Source: Candidatus Pacearchaeota archaeon (GTDB lineage: Archaea > Nanobdellota > Nanobdellia > Pacearchaeales > GW2011-AR1). Taken from it: a DNA stretch of 16,177 nt. Below are positions 6,424 to 12,565 of this stretch, piece after piece. Within the stretch, counting starts at the first letter, position 1. Each line of letters begins with the position of its first letter. A model generated the notes under the pieces. The model worked only from the letters and a program-made list of their open reading frames with translations, did no database searches and was not told the DNA's origin. Where the stretch lies: the NCBI GenBank assembly GCA_017609045.1, contig JAFCES010000004.1:1-16177 (forward strand), in the 5' to 3' direction. A program made the translations under genes and the position numbers.

Positions 6424-7539
6424 ATGATAAGAAAAAAGAGGCAGAAAAAAGAAATAGTAAGTATAGTTAAATGCAACTCTTATAATAATAGTGAAGTAAA
6501 AAAAGCTCTTCTTGCCAGTTTTAAAAACATCAACTTTAATTTCAAAAAAGGGCTTAAAGTCTTAATAAAACCAAACATACTTGCACCTGAACCACCAGAA
6601 AAAGCAATAAATACCCATCCGGCTATAATAGAAGAGATATGCAAAATTCTAAAGGAAAAGAAAGCTAAAATATATATAGGAGACAGTTCAGGCTCTAATA
6701 CAGAGCTAGCTTTCAAAAAATCTGGCATTTCCAAGTTAAAAAAGTATGGTAAGATAATAAACTTTGAGACTGAAAAGAAAAAGTTTTTTTATTTCAATAA
6801 AAAATTCAACAGAGTTTATTTCCCTAAAATTCTATTTCAAGTTGACCTGATTATAAATGTAGCTAAACTCAAAACTCATGGCTTGACAAGAGCCACCCTC
6901 TGTATTAAAAATCTTTACGGATGTATACCAGGAAAGCTGAAAGAAAATTATCATAGACTTGCACCTTCTCCAAAAGAGTTTTCAAAACTTCTTCTCCTTA
7001 TTTACAACAAGATAAAACCAGAACTCAACATTATTGACGGAGTGATAGGTTTAGAAGGAGAAGGTCCAGCATCTGGCGGAAAGCCAATAAAAAGTAAACT
7101 CCTTCTTATGTCAAGGAACGCTCTGGCAGCAGACATAATCGCGAGTGAGATAATGGGATTCAAAGCCAGAGAAATTCCTACAAACAGATTAGGTAAGATG
7201 AAAAAGAAAAACATAGAAGTTATGGGAAATGGAAAAAATATCAAATTAAATTTCATAAAACCAACTTCTTTTGACATATCTTTTTTATTATGGATAAACA
7301 AACTGCTTCCAAAACCAAAAATAAAATTCAATCATAATAAATGTACTAAATGCGGTTTATGCAAGAAAAAATGCCCTGTTAAAGCAATCGAAATGAAGCC
7401 TTTTCCAGAAGCTGACATGAAAAAATGCATAAGATGTCTGTGTTGTGTAGAAGTCTGCCCTTATGATGCTCCATATGTAGAATATCATCCAGCAGTGCAG
7501 ATTATGAAAAAAATATTCAAGTTTTTAAAGAGAATTTAA
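6424..7539 (+). CDS. DUF362 protein with C-terminal 2[4Fe-4S] ferredoxin domain
   Basis: 371 residues. The first ~295 match the DUF362 pattern (VLIKPNIL, a GDSSGSNTELAF segment, INVAKLKTHGLTRATLCIKN, LNIIDGVIGLEGEGPASGG). The C-terminus carries two four-cysteine clusters: Cys307, 310, 313, 317 (CTKCGLCKKKCP) and Cys335, 338, 341, 345 (CIRCLCCVEVCP), typical of bacterial-type ferredoxins. The function of the family is not established; a redox role using reduced ferredoxin is likely. It starts 7 nt after the CAU tRNA, so it is probably expressed by readthrough of the tRNA promoter. Its stop overlaps the stop of the convergent oxidoreductase beta gene by 4 nt. A partnership with that ferredoxin-reducing enzyme is inference from position. 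Confidence 0.88.
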   Translation: MIRKKRQKKEIVSIVKCNSYNNSEVKKALLASFKNINFNFKKGLKVLIKPNILAPEPPEKAINTHPAIIEEICKILKEKKAKIYIGDSSGSNTELAFKKSGISKLKKYGKIINFETEKKKFFYFNKKFNRVYFPKILFQVDLIINVAKLKTHGLTRATLCIKNLYGCIPGKLKENYHRLAPSPKEFSKLLLLIYNKIKPELNIIDGVIGLEGEGPASGGKPIKSKLLLMSRNALAADIIASEIMGFKAREIPTNRLGKMKKKNIEVMGNGKNIKLNFIKPTSFDISFLLWINKLLPKPKIKFNHNKCTKCGLCKKKCPVKAIEMKPFPEADMKKCIRCLCCVEVCPYDAPYVEYHPAVQIMKKIFKFLKRI

Positions 7540-8249
7540 ACTTCATAAAAAATTCCTATAGGAATTTTTCCCCCATCATCATAATCCCATTCGCAAGCTT
7601 TTTCCCAAGCTTCTTTGTAGGGTAATTTTTTTTCTATCTTATATGCCTTCTTTTTAATCATCTCAGAATCATTATGAAAAATTATACAAGGCTGTAAAAT
7701 TTCTACAAAAGAAAATCCTTTATGCTCAACTGCTCTCTCAAGTATTTCCTGTAGCTGTTGTGGATGTAAAGTAGAGGCTCTTGCCACAAACTTACAGCCA
7801 GAAGCTAAAGCCAGCTTAATTGGATTTAAGGGCTTTTCTTTAACTCCTTGAGGACTTGCTTTACTTTTAAAACCTTTTTCAGTAGTAGGAGTAGGCTGTC
7901 CTGTTGTTAAAGAAAATACTCTGTTATCATGAACAACAAGAGTCAAGTCAGCATCATATCTGAACATATGTATCAGGTGTGAAATTCCTTCTGCATAAAT
8001 ATCCCCATCACCAGAAAAAGCCATTACTTTTAATTCAGGCCTTGCCATCTTTATGCCAAAAGCAACCGGCAATGTCCGGCCATGTAAACAATAAACTCCA
8101 GAAGTATCAAGATAATCATAAATTTTTCCATGGCATCCTATTCCAGTTGTTATGGCAAACTCTTTCTCTTTTCCTTTAATAATATTTTTAACAGCATTTA
8201 AAATAGCAAAATTAGTGCATCCTGGACACCATGTTATTTGAGTTGTCAT
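7536..8249 (-). CDS. 2-oxoacid:ferredoxin oxidoreductase, beta subunit
   Basis: Thiamine-diphosphate subunit of the enzyme that turns a 2-oxoacid plus CoA into acyl-CoA, CO2 and reduced ferredoxin. Of its 237 residues, Cys8, Cys11 (WCPGC) and Cys39 (GIGCHG), with Cys188 (LQPC), are candidate [4Fe-4S] ligands. The TPP/Mg site is visible as SGDGDIYAEG (79-88) and HDNRVFSLTTGQ (Asn109). LHGRTLPVAFGIKMA is also typical. Its ATG overlaps the TGA of the alpha gene (ATGA at 8246-8249), indicating translational coupling and equal amounts. The substrate (pyruvate, 2-oxoglutarate or branched/aryl 2-oxoacids) cannot be assigned. No separate ferredoxin-like delta gene is next to it. Confidence 0.93.
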   Translation of the reverse strand: MTTQITWCPGCTNFAILNAVKNIIKGKEKEFAITTGIGCHGKIYDYLDTSGVYCLHGRTLPVAFGIKMARPELKVMAFSGDGDIYAEGISHLIHMFRYDADLTLVVHDNRVFSLTTGQPTPTTEKGFKSKASPQGVKEKPLNPIKLALASGCKFVARASTLHPQQLQEILERAVEHKGFSFVEILQPCIIFHNDSEMIKKKAYKIEKKLPYKEAWEKACEWDYDDGGKIPIGIFYEV

Positions 8250-9763
8250 TTTTTCTTTTTTAATTCCTCTCTTAACTTATCTGACAAAAATGGACGAGAA
8301 TCATATTTTAGAATTCTATTTTCAATTTTAATTCCTGTTTTCTCCCTAATCAATCTACCGAGCTGACCAGTAACATTTCCCTCCACTACCACAACTTTCC
8401 TTGCTTTTTCCATTTCTTTTTTTATCTCATCTGAAAGTGGTTTTAAATATAAAACCTGCAAAAATTTCCAGTCAAGTCCAGAAATAGCGTCTAAGATTAC
8501 AGTCTTTGAACTGCCCCACCCAATAATCAAGTTCTTGCTATTCTTGTTTCCAAAAACTTTCACCATCTCAAACTTTTTAACTTCTTTTTTTATTTCTTCA
8601 TACTTCTTCAGCCTTTTTTCTGCATTTTTTCTTGTTATTTCTGCATTTTCAGTTGTATCTCCATTAAATAAATGCTCATATCCAGATGCTTTAACTATTG
8701 ATTTTCCTGGGATTTTTCTTTTTATCTCTATCTGCAGAGGCTTGTTTGGCTTTCTATCTGAGCTAAACTCAGACTCTGCTAAATGTTTATCACTTAAAAT
8801 TACAGAAAGAGCTCCAAATTTCTCAGCAAGATATATAGCCTCGTTTGTTTTCTCTATACACTCGGTAGGGTCTCCAGGAGCAATAACCACCCTCGGAAAT
8901 TCTCCATGTCCACCTCTCAAAGCTATATCCAAATCTGACTGAGCAGTGTAAGTAGGTACTCCGGTTCCAGGTCCAGGTCTGGAAGCAAGATAAATTGTAA
9001 GGGGAATCTCACTCTGTCCTTGAAAACTCAAAGCTTCTGTCATTAAATCAAATCCTCCTCCACTTGTTCCTACCATAACTCTCGCCCCTGCAAAACTCGC
9101 ACCTAAAGCTGCATTCACAGCTTCTATCTCATTTCCAGATTGAAAAACTTTAAATCTTCCTTTCTTGGCCTTTCCTGCCAGCTCATGCAAGACACCGGTA
9201 GCAGGAGTCATTGGGTAAGCAAAATAAAAATCAATCCCAGAGTTTATAGCGCCTTGAACAATTCCTTGAGTACCTGTCATGCCAGAAACTTTATTGTTCA
9301 GTTTCTTCAACTTAAACCTAACCTCTTGACTCTGATAGCCTTTTTCAGCAGCAGAAACAGCTCCTTTTACATATAACTCCTCTTTCAATTTCTCTATCAG
9401 TAGCTTTTTATCTATGCCCAAAACCTTCATCAAAGCTCCGGCAAGAGAAATGTTTATATTCTTGCCTAAATCCTCAAACTCCTTAAAAGTAAGAATAAAA
9501 CCTCCTTTTTTCAACTTATTTTTGTGCAGTTGTAAAGTTTTTTCATTCAAAGCAATTATACCGTCAAGCTTGCTTTCAAAACTCCCTATTCTCTCATCTG
9601 AAATGCTGATAACATTAAAGTTATGTCCCCCTCTTATCAAAGAAGGATAGTCTCTATAATTAAAAGTAAAATATCCTTGTTTCATTATTATGTTTGTAAT
9701 TATATCAGATATTTTGTTTACACCTTGTCCCGCCTGTCCTCCTATAAGTAGATTCAACCTCAT
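8246..9763 (-). CDS. 2-oxoacid:ferredoxin oxidoreductase, fused gamma-alpha subunit
   Basis: 505 residues. Residues 1-155 are the gamma domain (GGQAGQGVNKISDIITN, then RDYPSLIRGGHNFNVI and DGIIALNEKT); the rest is the alpha domain (TGTQGIVQGAINSGIDFYFA, YPMTPATG at 183-190, FQSGNEIEAVNAALGASFAG, SRPGPGTGVPTYTAQSDLD, GGHGEFPRVVIAPGDP). The YP-TP motif is a known signature of fused subunits in two-subunit archaeal OFORs such as the Sulfolobus enzyme, with Met here where Ile is usual. It is the first cistron of a two-gene operon with beta, with a 4-nt overlap. TTTATAAA at 9786-9793 is centred 26.5 nt before the ATG, so translation is probably leaderless. Together with the ACD genes next door it should supply acyl-CoA for ATP formation. 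Confidence 0.94.
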   Translation of the reverse strand: MRLNLLIGGQAGQGVNKISDIITNIIMKQGYFTFNYRDYPSLIRGGHNFNVISISDERIGSFESKLDGIIALNEKTLQLHKNKLKKGGFILTFKEFEDLGKNINISLAGALMKVLGIDKKLLIEKLKEELYVKGAVSAAEKGYQSQEVRFKLKKLNNKVSGMTGTQGIVQGAINSGIDFYFAYPMTPATGVLHELAGKAKKGRFKVFQSGNEIEAVNAALGASFAGARVMVGTSGGGFDLMTEALSFQGQSEIPLTIYLASRPGPGTGVPTYTAQSDLDIALRGGHGEFPRVVIAPGDPTECIEKTNEAIYLAEKFGALSVILSDKHLAESEFSSDRKPNKPLQIEIKRKIPGKSIVKASGYEHLFNGDTTENAEITRKNAEKRLKKYEEIKKEVKKFEMVKVFGNKNSKNLIIGWGSSKTVILDAISGLDWKFLQVLYLKPLSDEIKKEMEKARKVVVVEGNVTGQLGRLIREKTGIKIENRILKYDSRPFLSDKLREELKKKK

Positions 9764-9785
9764 TTTACTTTCTAAAAACTTTAGA

Positions 9786-9793
9786 TTTATAAA
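9786..9793. promoter_or_regulatory. Symmetric TATA box shared by oxidoreductase and ACD beta
   Basis: TTTATAAA is its own reverse complement and is the only TATA-like site in the 60-nt divergent gap. It is 26.5 nt from the oxidoreductase ATG (leaderless spacing) and 34.5 nt from the ACD beta ATG (leader of about 9 nt). Confidence 0.55.
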
Positions 9794-9823
9794 TGCTTTC
9801 TTCCAAGATAATAAAAAGAGAAA

Positions 9824-10411
9824 ATGTTAGATTTAGAAAACTCTTTCATAGCCCTAGAAAGCCTGCCCATAGTTAGATATATATCTATTCCTATAAACGC
9901 AGACATAAAAAACTTCGAGAGCAAGATTAATAAAAAAATAGGATTTCCTTGCTGGCTCAAACTCTCCTCAAGCTTACATAAAACGAAAATTCAAGCAGTA
10001 AAAAAATGCCATAATTTTGAAGATCTTGAAAAAACTCATCAACAGTTTAAGAAAAGATTCAAAGGAAGCAAGTTTCTTGTACAAAAGCATATAGAAGGTC
10101 TTGAAATCATAGCAGGAATAAAGGAAGATGAAACTTTCGGAAAAGTCTTGCTAATTGGAAGTGGTGGAAGTTTAACAGAGATAATCAAAGATGTAGAATT
10201 TAGAGTTCTTCCTGTATATAAAGAAGAAATTTTATCAACTTTAAGAGAGCTGAAAATTTTCAAAATGCTCATTGAAAAAAAATGTAATATAAAAAAACTC
10301 ACTGATTTAATAAACAAATTTTCTGACCTCAACATAAAAGAAGCTGACTTAAACCCAATTATAGTGAATGAAAAACAAGCTGTTATTGTAGATGCGAGAG
10401 TTAAAATCTAA
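9824..10411 (+). CDS. Acyl-CoA synthetase (ADP-forming) beta subunit, ATP-grasp, divergent
   Basis: Subunit that would use acyl-CoA, phosphate and ADP to make ATP with the alpha subunit. Matches to the ATP-grasp beta subunit are GFPCWLKLSSSLHK (40-53), KVLLIGSGGSLTEIIKDVEF (107-126) with RVLP, and ADLNPIIVNEKQAVIVDAR (174-192). His52 aligns with the conserved beta-subunit histidine. The protein is odd in three ways: it is 195 residues, against about 230 for archaeal relatives, having lost much of the N-terminus; the usual SDAGGV after the His is TKIQAV; and the L-G-RG motif is replaced by LIEKKCN. It may be catalytically altered. It diverges from the oxidoreductase and converges on the alpha-subunit gene, overlapping its end by 4 nt. 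Confidence 0.82.
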   Translation: MLDLENSFIALESLPIVRYISIPINADIKNFESKINKKIGFPCWLKLSSSLHKTKIQAVKKCHNFEDLEKTHQQFKKRFKGSKFLVQKHIEGLEIIAGIKEDETFGKVLLIGSGGSLTEIIKDVEFRVLPVYKEEILSTLRELKIFKMLIEKKCNIKKLTDLINKFSDLNIKEADLNPIIVNEKQAVIVDARVKI

Positions 10412-11721
10412 TTCGCAAATTTTCCCAAAATTTCCAACTCAGAAACATCATCAAAACTTGCAACACCTTCATCTTTTAGAAATCTCCTCGCAGATATAAA
10501 GTTTTTCCCCCCTATAAAGCAAGCAAAAACCGGCTTTCTCATTTGAGACAAAACTCGGGCAGTTTCCAAAGGTTGCGTCATTTCCTGAGGAGAAAGAATA
10601 GCAACAAAAAAATCAAATAAATCTCTTCTAGATAAAACTCTCAGTGTTTTTTCATATCTTTCTGCCAAAGCATCTCCTAAAACATCTAAAGGATTTGCTC
10701 TACTATATCCTTTAGGTAAAAACTCATCTAACTCTTCTAGAATTTTTTCTGGAATCTCTGGAAGCTCAAAACCAGCCTTGACAAGAGTATCAACAGTTAA
10801 AACCCCTAAACCTCCAGCATTAGTTATAACACAAGCTCTTTTTCCCAATCTTCTGTATTTTGAAGATATCTGAGCGAGTTTAAAAAGCTCATTTAAACTT
10901 TCCACCTCTATAATTCCAGCCTGCTTAAAAGCTCCTGAATATATTTTAGCTGAAGAAGAAAGTGAGGCTGTGTGTGTCTCTGCAGCTTTCTTACCCTCTT
11001 CAGTTTTTCCTGCCTTTATAACTATAATTTTCTTCTTCCTTGAAATTCTCTTGCAAATCTCAACAAATCTTCTTCCGTTGTCAGGTTTCAAAGACTCAAC
11101 ATAAAGAACAAGAACTTCTGTATATCTTTCCTGTTCAAAATACCTCAAAGCAGAGAGGAAATCTTCTCCCACCATATTTCCTAATGAAACAAAAGAGGAA
11201 ATTCCTAAATGATTTTCCAAAGCTTTATCTAAAAGAGAAGTTCCTACAGCACCGGACTGGCTTATAAAACCAACATTTCCTTTTTCAGGCATCTCTTTAA
11301 AAAAAGAGGCATTCAAGTTCTTATAAGGATTTATTATTCCAAGAACATTTGGTCCTATCAATTTAATATCATATTTTTCCATTATTTCCTTAACTTTCTC
11401 ACTCAAATCTACATTCCCAGCTTCAGAAAAACCTGCACTCACAACAATAGCTCTTTTTATCCCTTTTTCCCCACACTGCTCTAAAACATCTGGAACAAGT
11501 TCAGCCTTAACAGCAATAACTGCAAGATCAACAGGAAAAGGTATCTCTAAAACATCTGTATAAGCTTTCACTCCCTTAACATCTGACGCATTAGGATTGA
11601 CAGGAAAAACTTTTAGATAAGGGCTTTTCAAGAGATTGTCGAATATCACACCTCCAACTTTCTCAGGATTTCTACTTGCCCCGACAACTGCTATTTTTTT
11701 AGCCTCAAAAAAATATCTCAT
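10408..11721 (-). CDS. Acyl-CoA synthetase (ADP-forming) alpha subunit
   Basis: Binds CoA and carries the phospho-histidine in acetyl/acyl-CoA synthetase (ADP-forming), the archaeal route from acyl-CoA to acid plus ATP. 437 residues in the usual order: Rossmann CoA-binding domain (IAVVGASRNPEKVGGVIFDN, 10-29), ligase-CoA domain (IGPNVLGIINP 122-132; GFISQSGAVGTSLLD 151-165), then KAGKTEEGKKAAETHTASLS with the expected phosphorylated His250, and a third domain (VITNAGGLGVLTVD; ANPLDVLGDA). All key motifs look intact. It lies 16 nt downstream of the HIT gene on the same strand, with GAGGAAA before the ATG, so it is probably its second cistron. The partner beta gene is on the opposite strand, tail to tail. 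The fused single-chain form is excluded, as the ORF ends after the alpha domains. Confidence 0.93.
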   Translation of the reverse strand: MRYFFEAKKIAVVGASRNPEKVGGVIFDNLLKSPYLKVFPVNPNASDVKGVKAYTDVLEIPFPVDLAVIAVKAELVPDVLEQCGEKGIKRAIVVSAGFSEAGNVDLSEKVKEIMEKYDIKLIGPNVLGIINPYKNLNASFFKEMPEKGNVGFISQSGAVGTSLLDKALENHLGISSFVSLGNMVGEDFLSALRYFEQERYTEVLVLYVESLKPDNGRRFVEICKRISRKKKIIVIKAGKTEEGKKAAETHTASLSSSAKIYSGAFKQAGIIEVESLNELFKLAQISSKYRRLGKRACVITNAGGLGVLTVDTLVKAGFELPEIPEKILEELDEFLPKGYSRANPLDVLGDALAERYEKTLRVLSRRDLFDFFVAILSPQEMTQPLETARVLSQMRKPVFACFIGGKNFISARRFLKDEGVASFDDVSELEILGKFAN

Positions 11722-11737
11722 TTTCCTCTTCCCCTTT

Positions 11738-12094
11738 TCAGGCTGTTTTTAATCTAATTTTATCACCTTTTTTTCTTGGAATTAAATGTAAATGCGCGTG
11801 CAAAATTACTTGACCAGCAGCTTCAAAGTTATTCATCAAAAGATTAAAGCCTTCTGCTCCTTCTTTTATTCTTTTTTCTGCAACTCTCTTAATTAAACCT
11901 ACAATTTCAGAACCAAGGTCAGAAGGCAAGTCCATAATGTTTGCAAAATGTTTTTTTGGTATGATCAAAGTGTGTCCTTCAGAAATCGGATTTGCATCAG
12001 GAAAAGCCAGAAAGTTCTCGCTCTCCTCTATCACCTCTACTTTAACTTCCTTTCTTGCTATTCTACAAAAGATACATTCATTATTATCTGCCAT
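11738..12094 (-). CDS. HIT family (histidine triad) nucleotide hydrolase/transferase
   Basis: Small dimeric enzyme that cleaves adenylated or nucleoside-phosphoramidate compounds. The 118-residue protein has the triad HAHLHLIP (His99, His101, His103 with the nucleophile in this segment) and the preceding catalytic features (ANPISEGHTLIIPKKHF, 34-50; GFNLLMNNFEAAGQ). CIFCRI at the N-terminus (Cys7, Cys10) with His residues further on suggests the zinc site of HINT-like members. It lacks long extensions. A TTTAAATC box at 12121-12114 is centred 23.5 nt before the ATG. It precedes the ACD alpha gene by 16 nt and probably shares its transcript. The physiological substrate is not predictable. Confidence 0.93.
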   Translation of the reverse strand: MADNNECIFCRIARKEVKVEVIEESENFLAFPDANPISEGHTLIIPKKHFANIMDLPSDLGSEIVGLIKRVAEKRIKEGAEGFNLLMNNFEAAGQVILHAHLHLIPRKKGDKIRLKTA

Positions 12095-12113
12095 TTTTTC
12101 TAAATATTTTCTG

Positions 12114-12121
12114 GATTTAAA
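12114..12121 (-). promoter_or_regulatory. TATA box of the HIT-ACD alpha operon
   Basis: Minus-strand TTTAAATC centred 23.5 nt before the HIT ATG; a second AT-rich box (CTTAAATT, 12129-12122) lies just upstream. Both sit between tRNA-Ala and the HIT gene. Confidence 0.5.
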
Positions 12122-12131
12122 AATTTAAGTA

Positions 12132-12202
12132 TGGACCTGCCGGGAATCGAACCCGGATCTCATCCCAGCCAAGGACGTGTCTTGCCTTTGGACTACAGGC
12201 CC
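12132..12202 (-). tRNA. tRNA-Ala (GGC)
   Basis: A 71-nt cloverleaf on the minus strand: acceptor GGGCCTG/CAGGTCC, U8-A9, D-stem GTC/GAC with GG in the loop, anticodon stem CGTCC/GGATG with loop TTGGCTG, a 4-nt variable loop, T-stem CCGGG/CCCGG with loop TTCGATT, and A73. The anticodon is GGC and the acceptor contains the G3-U70 wobble pair that defines alanine identity. A pyrimidine at position 37 and a four-base variable loop are unusual. CCA is not encoded. Confidence 0.92.
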
Positions 12203-12255
12203 ATTAGACAACCTACTCCCTACTAACTTTTCTAACATACAAACATAGAAAAAAC

Positions 12256-12263
12256 TATTTAAA
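12256..12263 (-). promoter_or_regulatory. Likely TATA box for tRNA-Ala
   Basis: Minus-strand TTTAAATA, 57 nt before tRNA position 1. No nearer TATA-like box is visible, so this tRNA should be made with a 5' leader of about 30 nt, which needs processing. Confidence 0.45.
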
Positions 12264-12270
12264 AATATTC

Positions 12271-12292
12271 ATAAAAATAAAAAATAAGAGTT
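12271..12292 (-). terminator. T-rich terminator after the basic-protein gene
   Basis: On the minus strand, immediately after the stop at 12293, T-runs (TTATTTTTTATTTTTAT) would end the transcript just before the tRNA-Ala promoter. Confidence 0.5.
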
Positions 12293-12454
12293 TTATCTTC
12301 TCTTTTTTCTTTTTCTCTTGACTTTCTTTTTTGCTTTCTTTTTTGGTTTCTTCTTAGCTGCAGCTTTTTTCTTCTGTCTTTCTAACTTCGTTATTTGTTT
12401 TTTCAAACTCCTTATTTTAGCTGCGATCTGTTTTGGAGTCTTTGCTTTTGCCAT
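12293..12454 (-). CDS. 53-residue Lys/Arg-rich basic protein, function unknown
   Basis: A real small gene below usual length limits. It begins MAKAKTPKQIAAKIRSLKKQ and continues through a heptad-like helix (ITKLERQ) into a tail of almost only Lys, Arg and Ala ending KVKRKRKKRR, then TAA. The N-terminal half looks like a short coiled coil; the tail resembles histone-H1-like or ribosome-associated basic tails. Expression signals are strong: a TATA box 45 nt upstream, and AAGGAGGTG ending 6 nt before the ATG. Only alba has a comparable Shine-Dalgarno sequence here, so it may be abundant. It is likely a nucleic-acid-binding or packaging protein, which is inference; I recognise no named family. 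It is followed by a T-rich terminator. Confidence 0.75.
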   Translation of the reverse strand: MAKAKTPKQIAAKIRSLKKQITKLERQKKKAAAKKKPKKKAKKKVKRKRKKRR

Positions 12455-12460
12455 TCGATT

Positions 12461-12468
12461 CACCTCCT
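12461..12468 (-). promoter_or_regulatory. Shine-Dalgarno site of the basic-protein gene
   Basis: Minus-strand AGGAGGTG with a 6-nt spacer to the ATG at 12454. It decides the start codon and shows that this mRNA has a leader of about 20 nt. Confidence 0.75.
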
Positions 12469-12495
12469 TTTTTACTTCAACAAAAAAGATTTCAT

Positions 12496-12503
12496 TATTT
12501 AAA
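12496..12503 (-). promoter_or_regulatory. TATA box of the basic-protein gene
   Basis: Minus-strand TTTAAATA. A start site about 25 nt on, near 12474, leaves a 20-nt leader holding the Shine-Dalgarno sequence. Two hairpins lie directly upstream. Confidence 0.55.
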
Positions 12504-12519
12504 AACTTTTCTTACAATT

Positions 12520-12565
12520 TCAGAAATATAACATTTCTGATAACTGTCAAAAATTTCATTTTTGA
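12520..12565. repeat. Two tandem 8-bp inverted repeats
   Basis: TCAGAAAT (12520-12527) pairs with ATTTCTGA (12533-12540) across a 5-nt loop, and TCAAAAAT (12547-12554) pairs with ATTTTTGA (12558-12565) across a 3-nt loop. Both share the TCA-AAAT half-site and are 6 nt apart. They lie upstream of the basic-protein promoter on the minus strand and directly before the decayed gene on the plus strand: a possible operator or structured RNA. Confidence 0.5.

Noticed and set aside
8246..8249. TGA reassignment, suggested by TGA codons at gene ends and in the decayed gene
   Set aside because: The TGA at the alpha subunit is a normal ATGA overlap, the HIT gene ends on TGA at the family's usual length, and the conserved proteins have no internal TGA.
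12132..12202. tRNA-Gln or tRNA-Pro reading of the minus-strand tRNA
   Set aside because: Shifting the register breaks U8 or the anticodon stem; only the GGC reading gives all stems, and G3-U70 supports alanine.
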